From: Firmicutes bacterium UBA4795
GTDB taxonomy: Bacteria; Bacillota; Desulfotomaculia; Desulfotomaculales; Nap2-2B
DNA length: 64,000 nt
Assembly (NCBI GenBank): GCA_002402825.1
Contig: DHGP01000006.1
Span: 1 to 64,000 of the forward strand
Direction: 5' to 3'
Shown here piece after piece: positions 36,234 to 44,341 of the stretch; positions within the stretch are counted from its first letter, which is position 1; the number at the start of each line of letters is the position of its first letter. The position numbers and the translations under genes were made by a program. The notes under the pieces were generated by a model, which made no database searches, was not told where the DNA came from, and was given only the letters and a program-made list of their open reading frames with translations.

Positions 36234-37106
36234 TTATTTGGGATGATTGACCTTGTTATCTGGTATTTTTAAGACCAGGTTATCAATTAGCCTGGTCTTG
36301 CCAACTTTAGCGGCTACTGCTAAAAGAACTTCTCCTTGCAAGAAACTTATTTCCTCTAAATGAGGCAAAGAATATATTTCCACGTAATCTATTTCTACTA
36401 AAGGTTCGGCTGCTAATACTCCACTAACGGCCATTTTTACTTTAGCCGGGTCCCTTTCGCCATTTTCTACTATCTGGGCCGCCAAAGCCAGACTCTTAGG
36501 GATGCTTAAGGCGGCCTGCCTTTGGGTGGGGGTAAGATAAACATTTCGTGAACTTAGCGCCAGGCCATCTTTATCCCGTACGGTAGGCACAAGTATTATT
36601 TTTACCTCAAGGTTAAGGTCCTCCACCATTCGCCGGATAATAGCCGCTTGTTGAAAATCCTTTTGACCAAAAAAAGCCATGTCAGGTTGGATAATATTAA
36701 AAAGCTTGGTTACCACCGTAGTTACCCCCTGAAAATGACCGGGCCGTGACTTCCCACATAAACAATCAGTTATTTTTTTTGTTTCTACAAAAGTAGAAAA
36801 ACGGGGGGGATACATTTCTTCCGCCGAGGGAATAAATATAGCATCTACTCCAACTTCTTCAGCTAATCTTTTATCTCGTTCAATATCCCGGGGGTAACAG
36901 GTAAAATCTTCTTGCGGACCAAACTGAATTGGGTTTACAAAAATACTGCTTACCACCACGTTGCAGATTTTTTTTGCTTCACTCATTAAAGATAAATGGC
37001 CGGCGTGAAAATAACCCATAGTTGGAATAAAACCAATTGTTTTTCCTTGAGATGCGGCTTGACGGGTAAAAGATTTTATTTCTTTAATTGTATGGCAAAT
37101 CAACAT
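36234..37106 (-). CDS. panC: pantothenate synthetase
   Basis: 290 residues. It joins pantoate and beta-alanine with ATP. GFIPTMGYFHAGHLSLM carries the H-I/A-G-H nucleotidyl-transfer motif; VVSSIFVNPIQFGPQEDFTCYPRDIERD, FFGQKDFQQAAIIRRM and GLALSSRNVYLT (KMSKS-equivalent) are all present. ATG start preceded by GGAG. Part of the pan operon. Confidence 0.97.
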   Translation of the reverse strand: MLICHTIKEIKSFTRQAASQGKTIGFIPTMGYFHAGHLSLMSEAKKICNVVVSSIFVNPIQFGPQEDFTCYPRDIERDKRLAEEVGVDAIFIPSAEEMYPPRFSTFVETKKITDCLCGKSRPGHFQGVTTVVTKLFNIIQPDMAFFGQKDFQQAAIIRRMVEDLNLEVKIILVPTVRDKDGLALSSRNVYLTPTQRQAALSIPKSLALAAQIVENGERDPAKVKMAVSGVLAAEPLVEIDYVEIYSLPHLEEISFLQGEVLLAVAAKVGKTRLIDNLVLKIPDNKVNHPK

Positions 37107-37150
37107 TTTTTACGCTCCACTTATTGATAAAAGAGTTTTTCGACAATCTC

Positions 37151-37999
37151 CTAAAAAAATTCTTCCGCCTTTATTTTATCAATCACTTCTTTAGCCATAG
37201 TATAACTTTGTTCTGGACCAGGAAAAATTCTATTTTGTACTTCTGCCCGGTAAGTTTGAATAGCCTGAATAACCTCTTCCCTTAGTTTAGCGTATTGTTT
37301 TACAAACTTGGGTGCTTGTCCTTCAAGCAAACCAAGTAAATCATGAATTACCAAAATCTGCCCATCACAGTCTACCCCTGCCCCAATCCCAATGGTAGGA
37401 ATAGTTAATTTTTCGGTCAAATACCGGGCCAACATAGCCGGGATACATTCTAAAACCAAAGCAAAAACCCCGGCCTTCTGAAGAGCTTGGGCATCACAAG
37501 CAAGCTTTTTGGCGGCAGCTTCTTCTTTACCCTGTACTTTATAACCGCCCAACTGGTAAATTGACTGGGGGGTAAGGCCCAAATGACCCATAACCGGAAT
37601 CCCTGCCGCAGTGAGGGCTTGAACTACAGGCACAACTTCTTGTCCCCCTTCTAATTTAACGGCCTGAGCACCGCCTTCTTGCAAAATACGACCGGCATTT
37701 TTAATGCTTTGTTCAAAAGAGCAGTGATAAGAAAGAAAAGGCAAGTCACCAATCACCATGGCTCTGTTTACCCCCCGGCATACCGCTTTTAGGTGATGAA
37801 TCATATCGTCCATAGTTACCGGAATAGTAGAATCGTAACCCAGCATTACATTACCCAAGGAATCACCGACTAAAATAGCGTCAATTCCGGCAACGTCTGT
37901 AAGCCTGGCCATCGCGTAATCATAGGCTGTGAGCATAGTAATTGGTTTGCCTTCTTTTTTAGCCTGCCTAAAATAGGTTGTGGTTACTTGCTTATTCAA
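37151..37999 (-). CDS. panB: 3-methyl-2-oxobutanoate hydroxymethyltransferase
   Basis: 282 residues from a TTG with AAGGGGG upstream. It makes ketopantoate from 2-oxoisovalerate and methylene-THF. Motifs: ITMLTAYDYAMARL, ILVGDSLGNVMLGYDSTIPVTMDDMIHHLKAV (metal ligands), VKLEGG, VMGHLGLTPQS and IGIGAG. First pan gene after DUF2520; ketopantoate reductase (panE) is not obvious, though the DUF2520 protein has a related Rossmann fold. Confidence 0.97.
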   Translation of the reverse strand: MNKQVTTTYFRQAKKEGKPITMLTAYDYAMARLTDVAGIDAILVGDSLGNVMLGYDSTIPVTMDDMIHHLKAVCRGVNRAMVIGDLPFLSYHCSFEQSIKNAGRILQEGGAQAVKLEGGQEVVPVVQALTAAGIPVMGHLGLTPQSIYQLGGYKVQGKEEAAAKKLACDAQALQKAGVFALVLECIPAMLARYLTEKLTIPTIGIGAGVDCDGQILVIHDLLGLLEGQAPKFVKQYAKLREEVIQAIQTYRAEVQNRIFPGPEQSYTMAKEVIDKIKAEEFF

Positions 38000-38037
38000 A
38001 AATACTTTTCCCCCTTTAAAATGACACTAGAGACTTT

Positions 38038-38955
38038 TCACTTGTCTTTCAACATTTCTAAAGGATGTTGCTGAGTTTTGCCCTTCGCAAAAATTGTCTG
38101 CAATCTTGCTGCCTGCTCAGCGTCAAGGCTTCCTTTTTTTCGGGCAACAGAAACGATATATGACCCTAAGGTACAGTAAAGAGCCACTTCCTCCTGGGTT
38201 ACCTTTTGCGTTAGGGCATTTAAATGACTTATAATGGTTTTTTCGTCGCCTCTATCTATCGGCCCGGTAAGAGCTAACGTGGGACCATTTTGTTTAATGT
38301 TATTAAGCGTACCCTGAACAAGAGGTAACAAGGCCTGAAAAGCTTCTTTTCTTGATAACCCAAAGCTTTGGTACAATCCCGTGCTAAAGTATGCCAAGCC
38401 AACTAAATAGTTTGAAATTATACAGGCTGCCGCGTGGTAAAGGGGCTTATCTTTAGCCTGAATAAAGAAAAAACGCCCCCCTAAATCAGAAACTATGGCG
38501 GTTGCTACCGGTAGTGCTTCGACATCTCCTTCCAGGGCAAAATAAGAACCAGGTAAATTCTTAAGGGCTGTTTTTACATCAGCTACCGCTTGAATTGGGT
38601 GCATGGATACGGCAAAGGCCCCCGCTTCCCGTACTCCATGTAATTCGCCAGCCCCACAAACACCACTGGTATGAATAACTACTTGACCCGGACGAAAACC
38701 CCCATGACTAGCCAGACTTAAGGCTATGCGGGCAATCTCACGATCGGGAGTAGTAATAAAAACCAACTTTGCCTGAGGCGTTATTTTTTCCGGTTTATTC
38801 ACGGCTTCACAGTTTAATTTTTTAGCTAATTTTTGGGCCGAAGCAATACTTTTACTAGCTACCCCAACTACCGGATAATTTTTTTCTTTTAAAAGATAAG
38901 CTAAAGCACTGCCTACCTTACCGCACCCTATTAAGGCAAATGAAGGTTTTGACAT
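38038..38955 (-). CDS. Rossmann-fold DUF2520 oxidoreductase-like protein
   Basis: 305 residues. An N-terminal NAD(P)-binding domain (FALIGCGKVGSALAYLLKEKNYPVVGVAS, G-x-G-x-x-G) and a C-terminal DUF2520 helical domain (KPLYHAAACIISNYLVGLAYFSTGLYQSFGLSRKEAFQALLPLV) are clear. The fold resembles pyrroline-5-carboxylate and ketopantoate reductases. It directly precedes panB and follows the putative pan RNA. It could therefore supply the missing ketopantoate reductase step, but this is inference. Confidence 0.88.
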   Translation of the reverse strand: MSKPSFALIGCGKVGSALAYLLKEKNYPVVGVASKSIASAQKLAKKLNCEAVNKPEKITPQAKLVFITTPDREIARIALSLASHGGFRPGQVVIHTSGVCGAGELHGVREAGAFAVSMHPIQAVADVKTALKNLPGSYFALEGDVEALPVATAIVSDLGGRFFFIQAKDKPLYHAAACIISNYLVGLAYFSTGLYQSFGLSRKEAFQALLPLVQGTLNNIKQNGPTLALTGPIDRGDEKTIISHLNALTQKVTQEEVALYCTLGSYIVSVARKKGSLDAEQAARLQTIFAKGKTQQHPLEMLKDK

Positions 38956-39028
38956 TTACTTTTTTTCCTTAAAATTAAAACTTTTTAGGATATTTTAAAA
39001 TTTATAATTTTCTGAAGGTGTATCGCAT

Positions 39029-39101
39029 AAAAAAACTTACGGCTACCCGTAAGCATTTCATTGACCAAAAAAACCGTCTTGGTCCTGTTGGCTCCAAGCG
39101 G
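39029..39101 (-). promoter_or_regulatory. probable pan RNA motif followed by an intrinsic terminator
   Basis: In the minus-strand transcript, CCGCTTGG pairs with CCAAGACGG (plus-strand 39074-39101), leaving a bulged A, and inside it CC pairs with GG next to a second unpaired A. Two bulged adenosines in one hairpin is the described hallmark of the pan RNA motif found upstream of pantothenate genes. About 20 nt on, CTTACGG/CCGTAAG (39036-39053, 4-nt loop) is followed by U7, a strong terminator. The element sits about 75 nt before the DUF2520-panBCD operon. Identification is by structure and context, not by alignment. Confidence 0.65.
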
Positions 39102-39283
39102 ATAACTCTTACATTAAATTAAATTATTAGTTTTTTTTAATTAGTTTTTTTGAGGTATACTTCTTTTTGATTTTATCCTCAAAAAAATTCTAACATAAGA
39201 CCTTTAGCTTGGCAACATCTTTTATTAATTTATTTTTTGTGAATTGTTTCGTTAAATTTTACGGAACATAAATGCAGTTTAGC

Positions 39284-39529
39284 TTAGCTGCCGTTGCCCA
39301 ATTCAACCAGTATTACGTCTACCCCAATTTTAATAATCTTTTCCCAGGGCACAATTATTTCGTCTTCCCGGCCAAAAAATCCCCTAAAAAAATGGTTTTG
39401 TCCGGGTAAAACTAAAGCGCTTAGGTAACCTCTGGTCAGGTCAAGGTCAATATCTTTAACCGGTCCTAAGCGCCGCCCATCAACTATATTAATTACTTCG
39501 CGCACCCGTAAATCAGAAATTTTTATCAT
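39284..39529 (-). CDS. PRC-barrel protein, YlmC/YmxH sporulation family
   Basis: 81 residues from the ATG 39527-39529, 9 nt after GGAGGT; an upstream in-frame extension overlaps the ribosome site. MIKISDLRVREVINIVDGRRLGPVKDIDLDL ... IIVPWEKIIKIGVDVILVEL is the PRC-barrel sequence of the YlmC/YmxH family. Follows the spoIIR-sigG-sigE cluster as in many clostridia. Role in sporulation inferred from context. Confidence 0.9.
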   Translation of the reverse strand: MIKISDLRVREVINIVDGRRLGPVKDIDLDLTRGYLSALVLPGQNHFFRGFFGREDEIIVPWEKIIKIGVDVILVELGNGS

Positions 39530-39588
39530 CTTACCCGCACCTCCTGTGTACATACTTATGTCAAAAGGAGGGCCGGATAGACCACGAT

Positions 39589-39614
39589 TAGGGGCGTTAA
39601 ATTTAACGCCCCTA
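39589..39614. repeat. perfect palindromic repeat, family D
   Basis: Half-site TAGGGGCGTTAAA plus its complement, identical to the 11288 copy over 26 bp. Located between spoIIR and the ymxH-type gene. Confidence 0.85.
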
Positions 39615-39629
39615 CAATGATTATTTACT

Positions 39630-40415
39630 TTAGCTCTTCCACCAGGCCATGACCTGACGCATTAATTCTAAGGTCTTAAAGCGGAATTCAACCTGGGTCT
39701 TTTGGGTCCTTTTAGTTAACGATACTTTGTCCTTTGCCTCAGCCGGTGCTTTTTCCCTTGCTTCCGCTGATATTGGCGCCCAGGCGGTTACTGTTTGTGG
39801 CGTATTCAAACGAAAGGCCGGTTCTGTTTCCTTTACTTTTGACGGTGATTTGGTGGTTTTAACTACCCCTACCGGGTCAGTTAAACATAAAGGAGGGAAC
39901 AAAACACACCACCAATTATCCCCTTTTCCCTGACCAATAACTACCCGGACTGTTTCATAACGGCCGGCCGGTAAGGTTATTTCCCGGGTTGAAACACCGG
40001 TCGTACTGGTTACCTTATAATTGTATTTCCGGGGTGGGAAAAAATATCTTCCCATTTCTACCCTTGCTGGGTAATTTTTACCTTCGTTACTTATTTGTTG
40101 TATCGTTAAATCGTGGATACGTTTTAAATTTACCTGGGCAACTTTTTTTGCGGTGGTTATATCCTTTATCCCGGCAAACTTTCCAGACATATTTTTAATA
40201 ATTGCGTCACGCACCTGGTATTTTAAAGCCTGGTCAACTGCACTGTTGCTGTTGGCAATTACGTGAAAGCGAATTAAACCAGGATAAAAACAGGTCTGGT
40301 CGTTTTGTTTACGCAACCAAAAACCGCCCAGTCCCAGCCCTAAGGCTAATAAGCTTACCAGCATTATCACCGTATATTTTCGATATTTTCGCGTTTTTTT
40401 GTTTTTATTAATCAT
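39630..40415 (-). CDS. spoIIR: stage II sporulation protein R
   Basis: 261 residues. An N-terminal membrane/signal segment (YTVIMLVSLLALGLGLGGFW) precedes the SpoIIR domain: IRFHVIANSNSAVDQALKYQVRDAIIKNM and NLKRIHDLTIQQISNEGKNYPARVEMG...FPPRKY and GKGDNWWCVLFPPLC. It is the forespore signal that activates SpoIIGA across the intermembrane space. The tail beyond the domain (KSPSKVKETEPAF...) is a charged linker to a short amphipathic end. GGAGTG precedes the ATG. Confidence 0.95.
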   Translation of the reverse strand: MINKNKKTRKYRKYTVIMLVSLLALGLGLGGFWLRKQNDQTCFYPGLIRFHVIANSNSAVDQALKYQVRDAIIKNMSGKFAGIKDITTAKKVAQVNLKRIHDLTIQQISNEGKNYPARVEMGRYFFPPRKYNYKVTSTTGVSTREITLPAGRYETVRVVIGQGKGDNWWCVLFPPLCLTDPVGVVKTTKSPSKVKETEPAFRLNTPQTVTAWAPISAEAREKAPAEAKDKVSLTKRTQKTQVEFRFKTLELMRQVMAWWKS

Positions 40416-40501
40416 AAGCGTCCGTCACTCCTTATTAAGATACTTTTTAAGGTACTTTTAATGTTAGTTTTCCCAGAGCTTTGCTTTTTCAAACCTGGTA
40501 T

Positions 40502-41275
40502 TCACAGGTACTTACGGATATGATTTAAAGCGGCTTTTTCCAAACGGGAAACCTGGGCTTGAGAAATTCCAATCTCTTTGGCTACTTCCATCTGCGTTTT
40601 ACCTGCGTAAAAGCGCAAATTAAGAATAAGTTTTTCCCGGTTACTCAATTTGCGCAAGGCATCTTGAATAGCTATATTTTCCAACCAGTATAAGTCTTGG
40701 TTTTTTTCGTCATTTATTTGATCCATTACGTAAATAGGGTCACCACCGTCATGGTAAACAGGCTCAAAAAGAGAAATAGGTTCTTGGATGGCATCCAAAG
40801 CAAAAACAATCTCTTCCCTAGGCATTTTTAATTCGCGGGCAATTTCGTTAATTGAAGGTTCCCGGGAATACTGGTTAACCAGGTTATCCCTAATTTGTAA
40901 GGCTTTATAAGCTGTATCCCGTAAGGAACGACTAACCCGAACGGAGTTGTTATCCCGTAAATAACGCCGGATTTCACCAATAATCATAGGAACAGCATAT
41001 GTGGAAAATTTTACGTTTTGGGATAAGTCAAAATTATCAATTGCTTTTATTAATCCAATACAACCAACTTGAAATAAATCATCAACATATTCCCCCCGGT
41101 TGCCAAAACGCTGAATAACGCTTAATACCAGGCGAAGGTTTCCGTTAATAAGGCTTGTGCGGGCAGAAAGATCTCCCTGCTGCATTGCTTTGAACAACTG
41201 ACACTTTTGGTTTTCGGTAAGTACCGGGAGTTTTGATGTGTTTACTCCGCATATTTCTACCTTATTCACCAACAT
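40502..41275 (-). CDS. sigG: RNA polymerase sporulation sigma factor SigG
   Basis: 257 residues. It opens VNKVEICGVNTSKLPVLT, the SigG-specific N-terminus, then region 2 (LRLVLSVIQRFGNRGEYVDDLFQVGCIGLIKAIDNFDLSQNVKFSTYAVPMIIGEIRRYLRDN), region 3 (VRVSRSLRD) and region 4 (LSNREKLILNLRF...TQMEVAKEIGISQAQVSRLEK). It directs late forespore transcription, including SASP genes like the one at 63.3 kb. GGAGTG precedes the ATG. A GC-rich repeat array separates it from sigE. Confidence 0.97.
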   Translation of the reverse strand: MLVNKVEICGVNTSKLPVLTENQKCQLFKAMQQGDLSARTSLINGNLRLVLSVIQRFGNRGEYVDDLFQVGCIGLIKAIDNFDLSQNVKFSTYAVPMIIGEIRRYLRDNNSVRVSRSLRDTAYKALQIRDNLVNQYSREPSINEIARELKMPREEIVFALDAIQEPISLFEPVYHDGGDPIYVMDQINDEKNQDLYWLENIAIQDALRKLSNREKLILNLRFYAGKTQMEVAKEIGISQAQVSRLEKAALNHIRKYL

Positions 41276-41645
41276 TGTTATTCCTTCACTCCTAATATTT
41301 TTTTATTTTTTAGTATTACCTCAATTTCATTATTACCTTAATAACATAGTTTTATTCTTTTCCCATGAAACAACTAAAAAGGTTAAAAATAAAAAATGCC
41401 CCTGGTTAACCAGGGAGAAACAAAAAAATGAAGCAGCTACTTTACTGTATTTTCAATTCCCCCTCCCCCTAACCCCCTCCCTCAAGGGGAGGGGGGAATG
41501 GTGGTCAATCCTCCCTCAAGAGGAGAGGGGAACGGTCAATCCCCCTCCCTCAAGGGGAGGGGGATGGGGGGAGGGTCATTTTAGTTAAAAAAGAGGTGAT
41601 CAATAAGCTTTGTATCCTTGTGCCTTTGTACCTTGCCTCCTTATG
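41276..41645. other. 370-bp sigG-sigE spacer
   Basis: No gene is present. The segment nearest sigG is AT-rich and should hold the sigG promoter; I could not match a SigF-type -10/-35 with confidence. The centre (41471-41570) is the CCCTCCC repeat array described separately. The rest, next to sigE, includes TTGTATCCTTG/TTGTACCTTG short direct repeats. Confidence 0.6.
41471..41570. repeat. three tandem C-rich/G-rich hairpin units
   Basis: CCCCCTCCCTCAAGGGGAGG is present at about 41473 and again near 41541, with a degenerate middle copy (CCTCCCTCAAGAGGAGAGGG) near 41510. Spacers contain GGTCAAT. Each unit can fold as a C/G hairpin. A fourth, single unit is at 7274. Confidence 0.7.
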
Positions 41646-42368
41646 TTATTCCATCCGAAGCATCTCTCTTCTTAAACGAAAAATAATCCTTTTTTCCAAC
41701 CGGGAAATATAAGACTGCGAGATACCCAGCAAGTCAGCTACTTCCTTTTGGGTTTTTTCGGTATTGTTATTTAAGCCGTAACGTAACTCCATAATCTTAC
41801 GCTCACGTTTGTTAAGTTTTTGCAGGGCCAGAAAAAGAAGCTTTTTATCTATCTCTTCTTCTAGGCTTTTATAGGTAAGATCGTTTTCAGTGCCTAAAAC
41901 ATCAGAAAAAAGTAATTCGTTCCCGTCCCAATCAATACTTAAGGGCTCGTCAAAAGAAACTTCTAGGCGGGTCTTGTTATTACGGCGTAAGTACATTAAA
42001 ATTTCATTTTCAATGCAGCGGGAGGCATAAGTGGCCAATTTAATTTTTTTGACGGGGTCAAAGGAGTTAACCGCCTTAATTAAACCAATGGTGCCGATAG
42101 AAATTAAATCCTCAATATCTACTCCGGTATTTTCAAATTTCCGGGCAATATAAATCACCAGCCTGAGGTTGCGTTCAATTAAAACAGTCCGGACAGCTCC
42201 TTCGCCGGCTTCAAGTTTGTTAATTAAATAGGATTCCTCTTCAATGGTAAGGGGAGGTGGCAAAGCCTCACTACTTCCAACATAATAAACTTCACGCCCC
42301 TGCCCCAACCACTGTAAAACCTTGACTATTGTTAGCTGAACAAGCAATCTTAATCGCCACCACTTCAT
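41646..42368 (-). CDS. sigE: RNA polymerase sporulation sigma factor SigE (pro-form)
   Basis: 240 residues. An N-terminal pro-sequence of about 27-30 residues ([21 protein letters not shown]...) targets pro-sigma-E to the septum. Regions 2 ([63 protein letters not shown]) and 4 ([15 protein letters not shown]...[23 protein letters not shown]) are complete. It runs mother-cell early transcription after cleavage by SpoIIGA, encoded 32 nt upstream. Gene order spoIIGA-sigE-sigG is typical. Confidence 0.97.
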   Translation of the reverse strand: MKWWRLRLLVQLTIVKVLQWLGQGREVYYVGSSEALPPPLTIEEESYLINKLEAGEGAVRTVLIERNLRLVIYIARKFENTGVDIEDLISIGTIGLIKAVNSFDPVKKIKLATYASRCIENEILMYLRRNNKTRLEVSFDEPLSIDWDGNELLFSDVLGTENDLTYKSLEEEIDKKLLFLALQKLNKRERKIMELRYGLNNNTEKTQKEVADLLGISQSYISRLEKRIIFRLRREMLRME

Positions 42369-42400
42369 TTTTAATCACCCCTAATATTAAAATTATAAAT

Positions 42401-43312
42401 TTAAGCCACCGCTAAAAGATTAGGGTGGAGTAAAGCCTGGTAGGTATGGCTGGAATTGAAGCTTTTTAAGTAAATACCAATTATTGCTTTTTCTATAACT
42501 ATCATTTGCTCCTCCCGGTAAACCTCTACCCGGTCTGGTTTAAGGCCAATTAAAAAACCATTATTTTGTCCCAAGGACCGGTAAGGAATTAAACGCAGCC
42601 TGGTAGCCCAACTATTTGTTTCTAATCCTCTAACGTTAAATTTATTTTCCGTAAAACAGCTTTCAAGAAGCTTTTTTACTTTCTCCGGCAATGTTTTGCT
42701 TAAAGCCCTATACTCGACTATAATTACGGGGCTGCCGGTAAGTGGGTCTGTTAAGCTATTGCCCGTATCTATAAGACCGGTCAGTTCTACCTCAGTTCCC
42801 GCCATATAAATCTTTAAGGGTACTTGAAGGTGAAGCCGCTGGAGCCTTCTAAATAAAATTTGTGCCCCTGTCCGGCACGCTAACCAGGCCGCCAAAAAAG
42901 CCAGGAGCAGGCCCGGCCAAAAATAAACTTTAATTGCCGTTAAATCCTGGCTAACTGTTATTCCGGCCGTATTATTCAGGAAATAAAGAAACCCTAACAG
43001 AAAACCACCTAAGGAAAAGGAGATTAAGTAAAATATTCCTAAACAACTTAAAAAACGTGGCTTTGGTAAGGGAGCAAAAGTAGTTAGAATCATAAAAAGA
43101 GAAAATAAGAGCTTTAAAGGGATACTGAACAGCAGGCTTGACCCCGGTAAAAATAAGGCTAAAGAATAAAAACTACCTGCTGCGGCCCCAAGCAGAAGAC
43201 GAAAAAAACTGCTTTTTGTTTCGCTAAACAGGCCGGTAAGCCATAAAATTAAGTAATTAATAAATAAATTAGATAAAAAAACCTGGTCTACGTATACTAT
43301 ATAATTTTGCAT
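42401..43312 (-). CDS. spoIIGA: sigma-E processing peptidase SpoIIGA
   Basis: 303 residues. The N-terminal half has about five membrane spans (QVFLSNLFINYLILWLTGLF ... LFSIPLKLLFSLFMILTTF). The C-terminal domain is an aspartic-protease-like half with the catalytic motif ELTGLIDTGNSLTDPLTGSPVIIVEY (Asp around 185-190). It dimerises to cleave pro-sigma-E after SpoIIR signals. Directly precedes sigE. Confidence 0.95.
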   Translation of the reverse strand: MQNYIVYVDQVFLSNLFINYLILWLTGLFSETKSSFFRLLLGAAAGSFYSLALFLPGSSLLFSIPLKLLFSLFMILTTFAPLPKPRFLSCLGIFYLISFSLGGFLLGFLYFLNNTAGITVSQDLTAIKVYFWPGLLLAFLAAWLACRTGAQILFRRLQRLHLQVPLKIYMAGTEVELTGLIDTGNSLTDPLTGSPVIIVEYRALSKTLPEKVKKLLESCFTENKFNVRGLETNSWATRLRLIPYRSLGQNNGFLIGLKPDRVEVYREEQMIVIEKAIIGIYLKSFNSSHTYQALLHPNLLAVA

Positions 43313-43446
43313 TATTCAACCCCTTTTCAAAAGAGGCGTGAAATTTACTGATCACCCTTAAAAAGGAATTTTATTCCCGCGATTGCGCCTGTCTTAATAT
43401 TTATTTTCATAAATATATGCCTGGGTATAAGAAATATACCTGAAAA

Positions 43447-43485
43447 ATAAAAAAAACTCTGAGCTCATTATATAATGCCAGAGTT
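43447..43485 (-). terminator. rho-independent terminator downstream of surE
   Basis: Minus-strand AACTCTG (43485 down) pairs with CAGAGTT, followed by an eight-base U-tract. It should end the transcript of surE and genes before it and insulate spoIIGA. Confidence 0.75.
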
Positions 43486-43556
43486 AGTAAATTATGTTAC
43501 TTTATGCCGTTTATTTTTATTTTTTTCCGCCTTATTTTAACAAATTACCTTGCTTA

Positions 43557-44309
43557 CTACCAGGGCCAATGCTGCAATTTTATAATGGTACGGTAGTCTG
43601 TTAAATCCAATTGGATTGGGGTAATGGAAATATACTGGGCCTTTATGGCGCCTACGTCTGTATCGTTGTTATTATCATCCTCTATGTCCATAGGTTGTCC
43701 ACCCATCCAGTAGTAAATCCGCCCGCGGGGATCGGTGCGTTTATCAAAAACGTTAATGTACCGCCGGTTACCAAGTCTGGTAATTTTAACCCCGCGCCAC
43801 TGTCCGGCCGGAATATTTATATTTAAGAGGGTGCCTGAGGGAATTCCCCTTTTCTTAACCAGGAATAGCAATTGTTTAATAAAATTTTGGGCCAGGGCAA
43901 AATCATGGTAAGTATAACTGGCTAAGGATACCGCCAGGGATTGAAAACCATTAATTACCCCTTCAATGGCGGCCGAAACTGTTCCTGAATATAAAACATC
44001 CGTTCCCAAATTTGGACCTTGATTAATTCCGGTTATGACTAAATCTGGCGGTTCAGGTAGCAAAGCTTCAATGGCCAACTTAACACAATCAGCCGGCGTT
44101 CCGTCTACCGCCCATCCCTGACCAAAAGAAATATCTACCGTTTGCACGCGTAAGGGGCGGTGAACGGTAATCCCGTGGCCGGCCGCGCTGCGTTCCCGGT
44201 CGGGAGCAGCTACATATAATTCAACATTTTCTACTTCCTGTAAGCTATTAATCAGAGCTTTTAGCCCTTCAGCCTGAATACCGTCATCATTACTAATTAG
44301 AATGCGCAT
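43557..44309 (-). CDS. surE: 5'/3'-nucleotidase SurE
   Basis: 250 residues. MRILISNDDGIQAEGLKALI contains the metal-binding D-D pair; APDRERSAAGHGITVHRPLR, DGTPADCVKLAI, VITGINQGPNLGTDVLYSGTVSAAIEG are family motifs. It dephosphorylates nucleoside monophosphates and helps survival in stationary phase. GGAGG precedes the ATG by about 9 nt. Immediately downstream of oadB in the same orientation. Confidence 0.96.
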   Translation of the reverse strand: MRILISNDDGIQAEGLKALINSLQEVENVELYVAAPDRERSAAGHGITVHRPLRVQTVDISFGQGWAVDGTPADCVKLAIEALLPEPPDLVITGINQGPNLGTDVLYSGTVSAAIEGVINGFQSLAVSLASYTYHDFALAQNFIKQLLFLVKKRGIPSGTLLNINIPAGQWRGVKITRLGNRRYINVFDKRTDPRGRIYYWMGGQPMDIEDDNNNDTDVGAIKAQYISITPIQLDLTDYRTIIKLQHWPW

Positions 44310-44341
44310 AAATAACCTCCAAAAATAGTCGACAGAAGAAA

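Noticed and set aside
41461..41580. CRISPR-like array
   Set aside because: The units are three hairpins with related short spacers and no cas genes; no direct repeats of 25-40 bp with unique spacers occur anywhere in the window.
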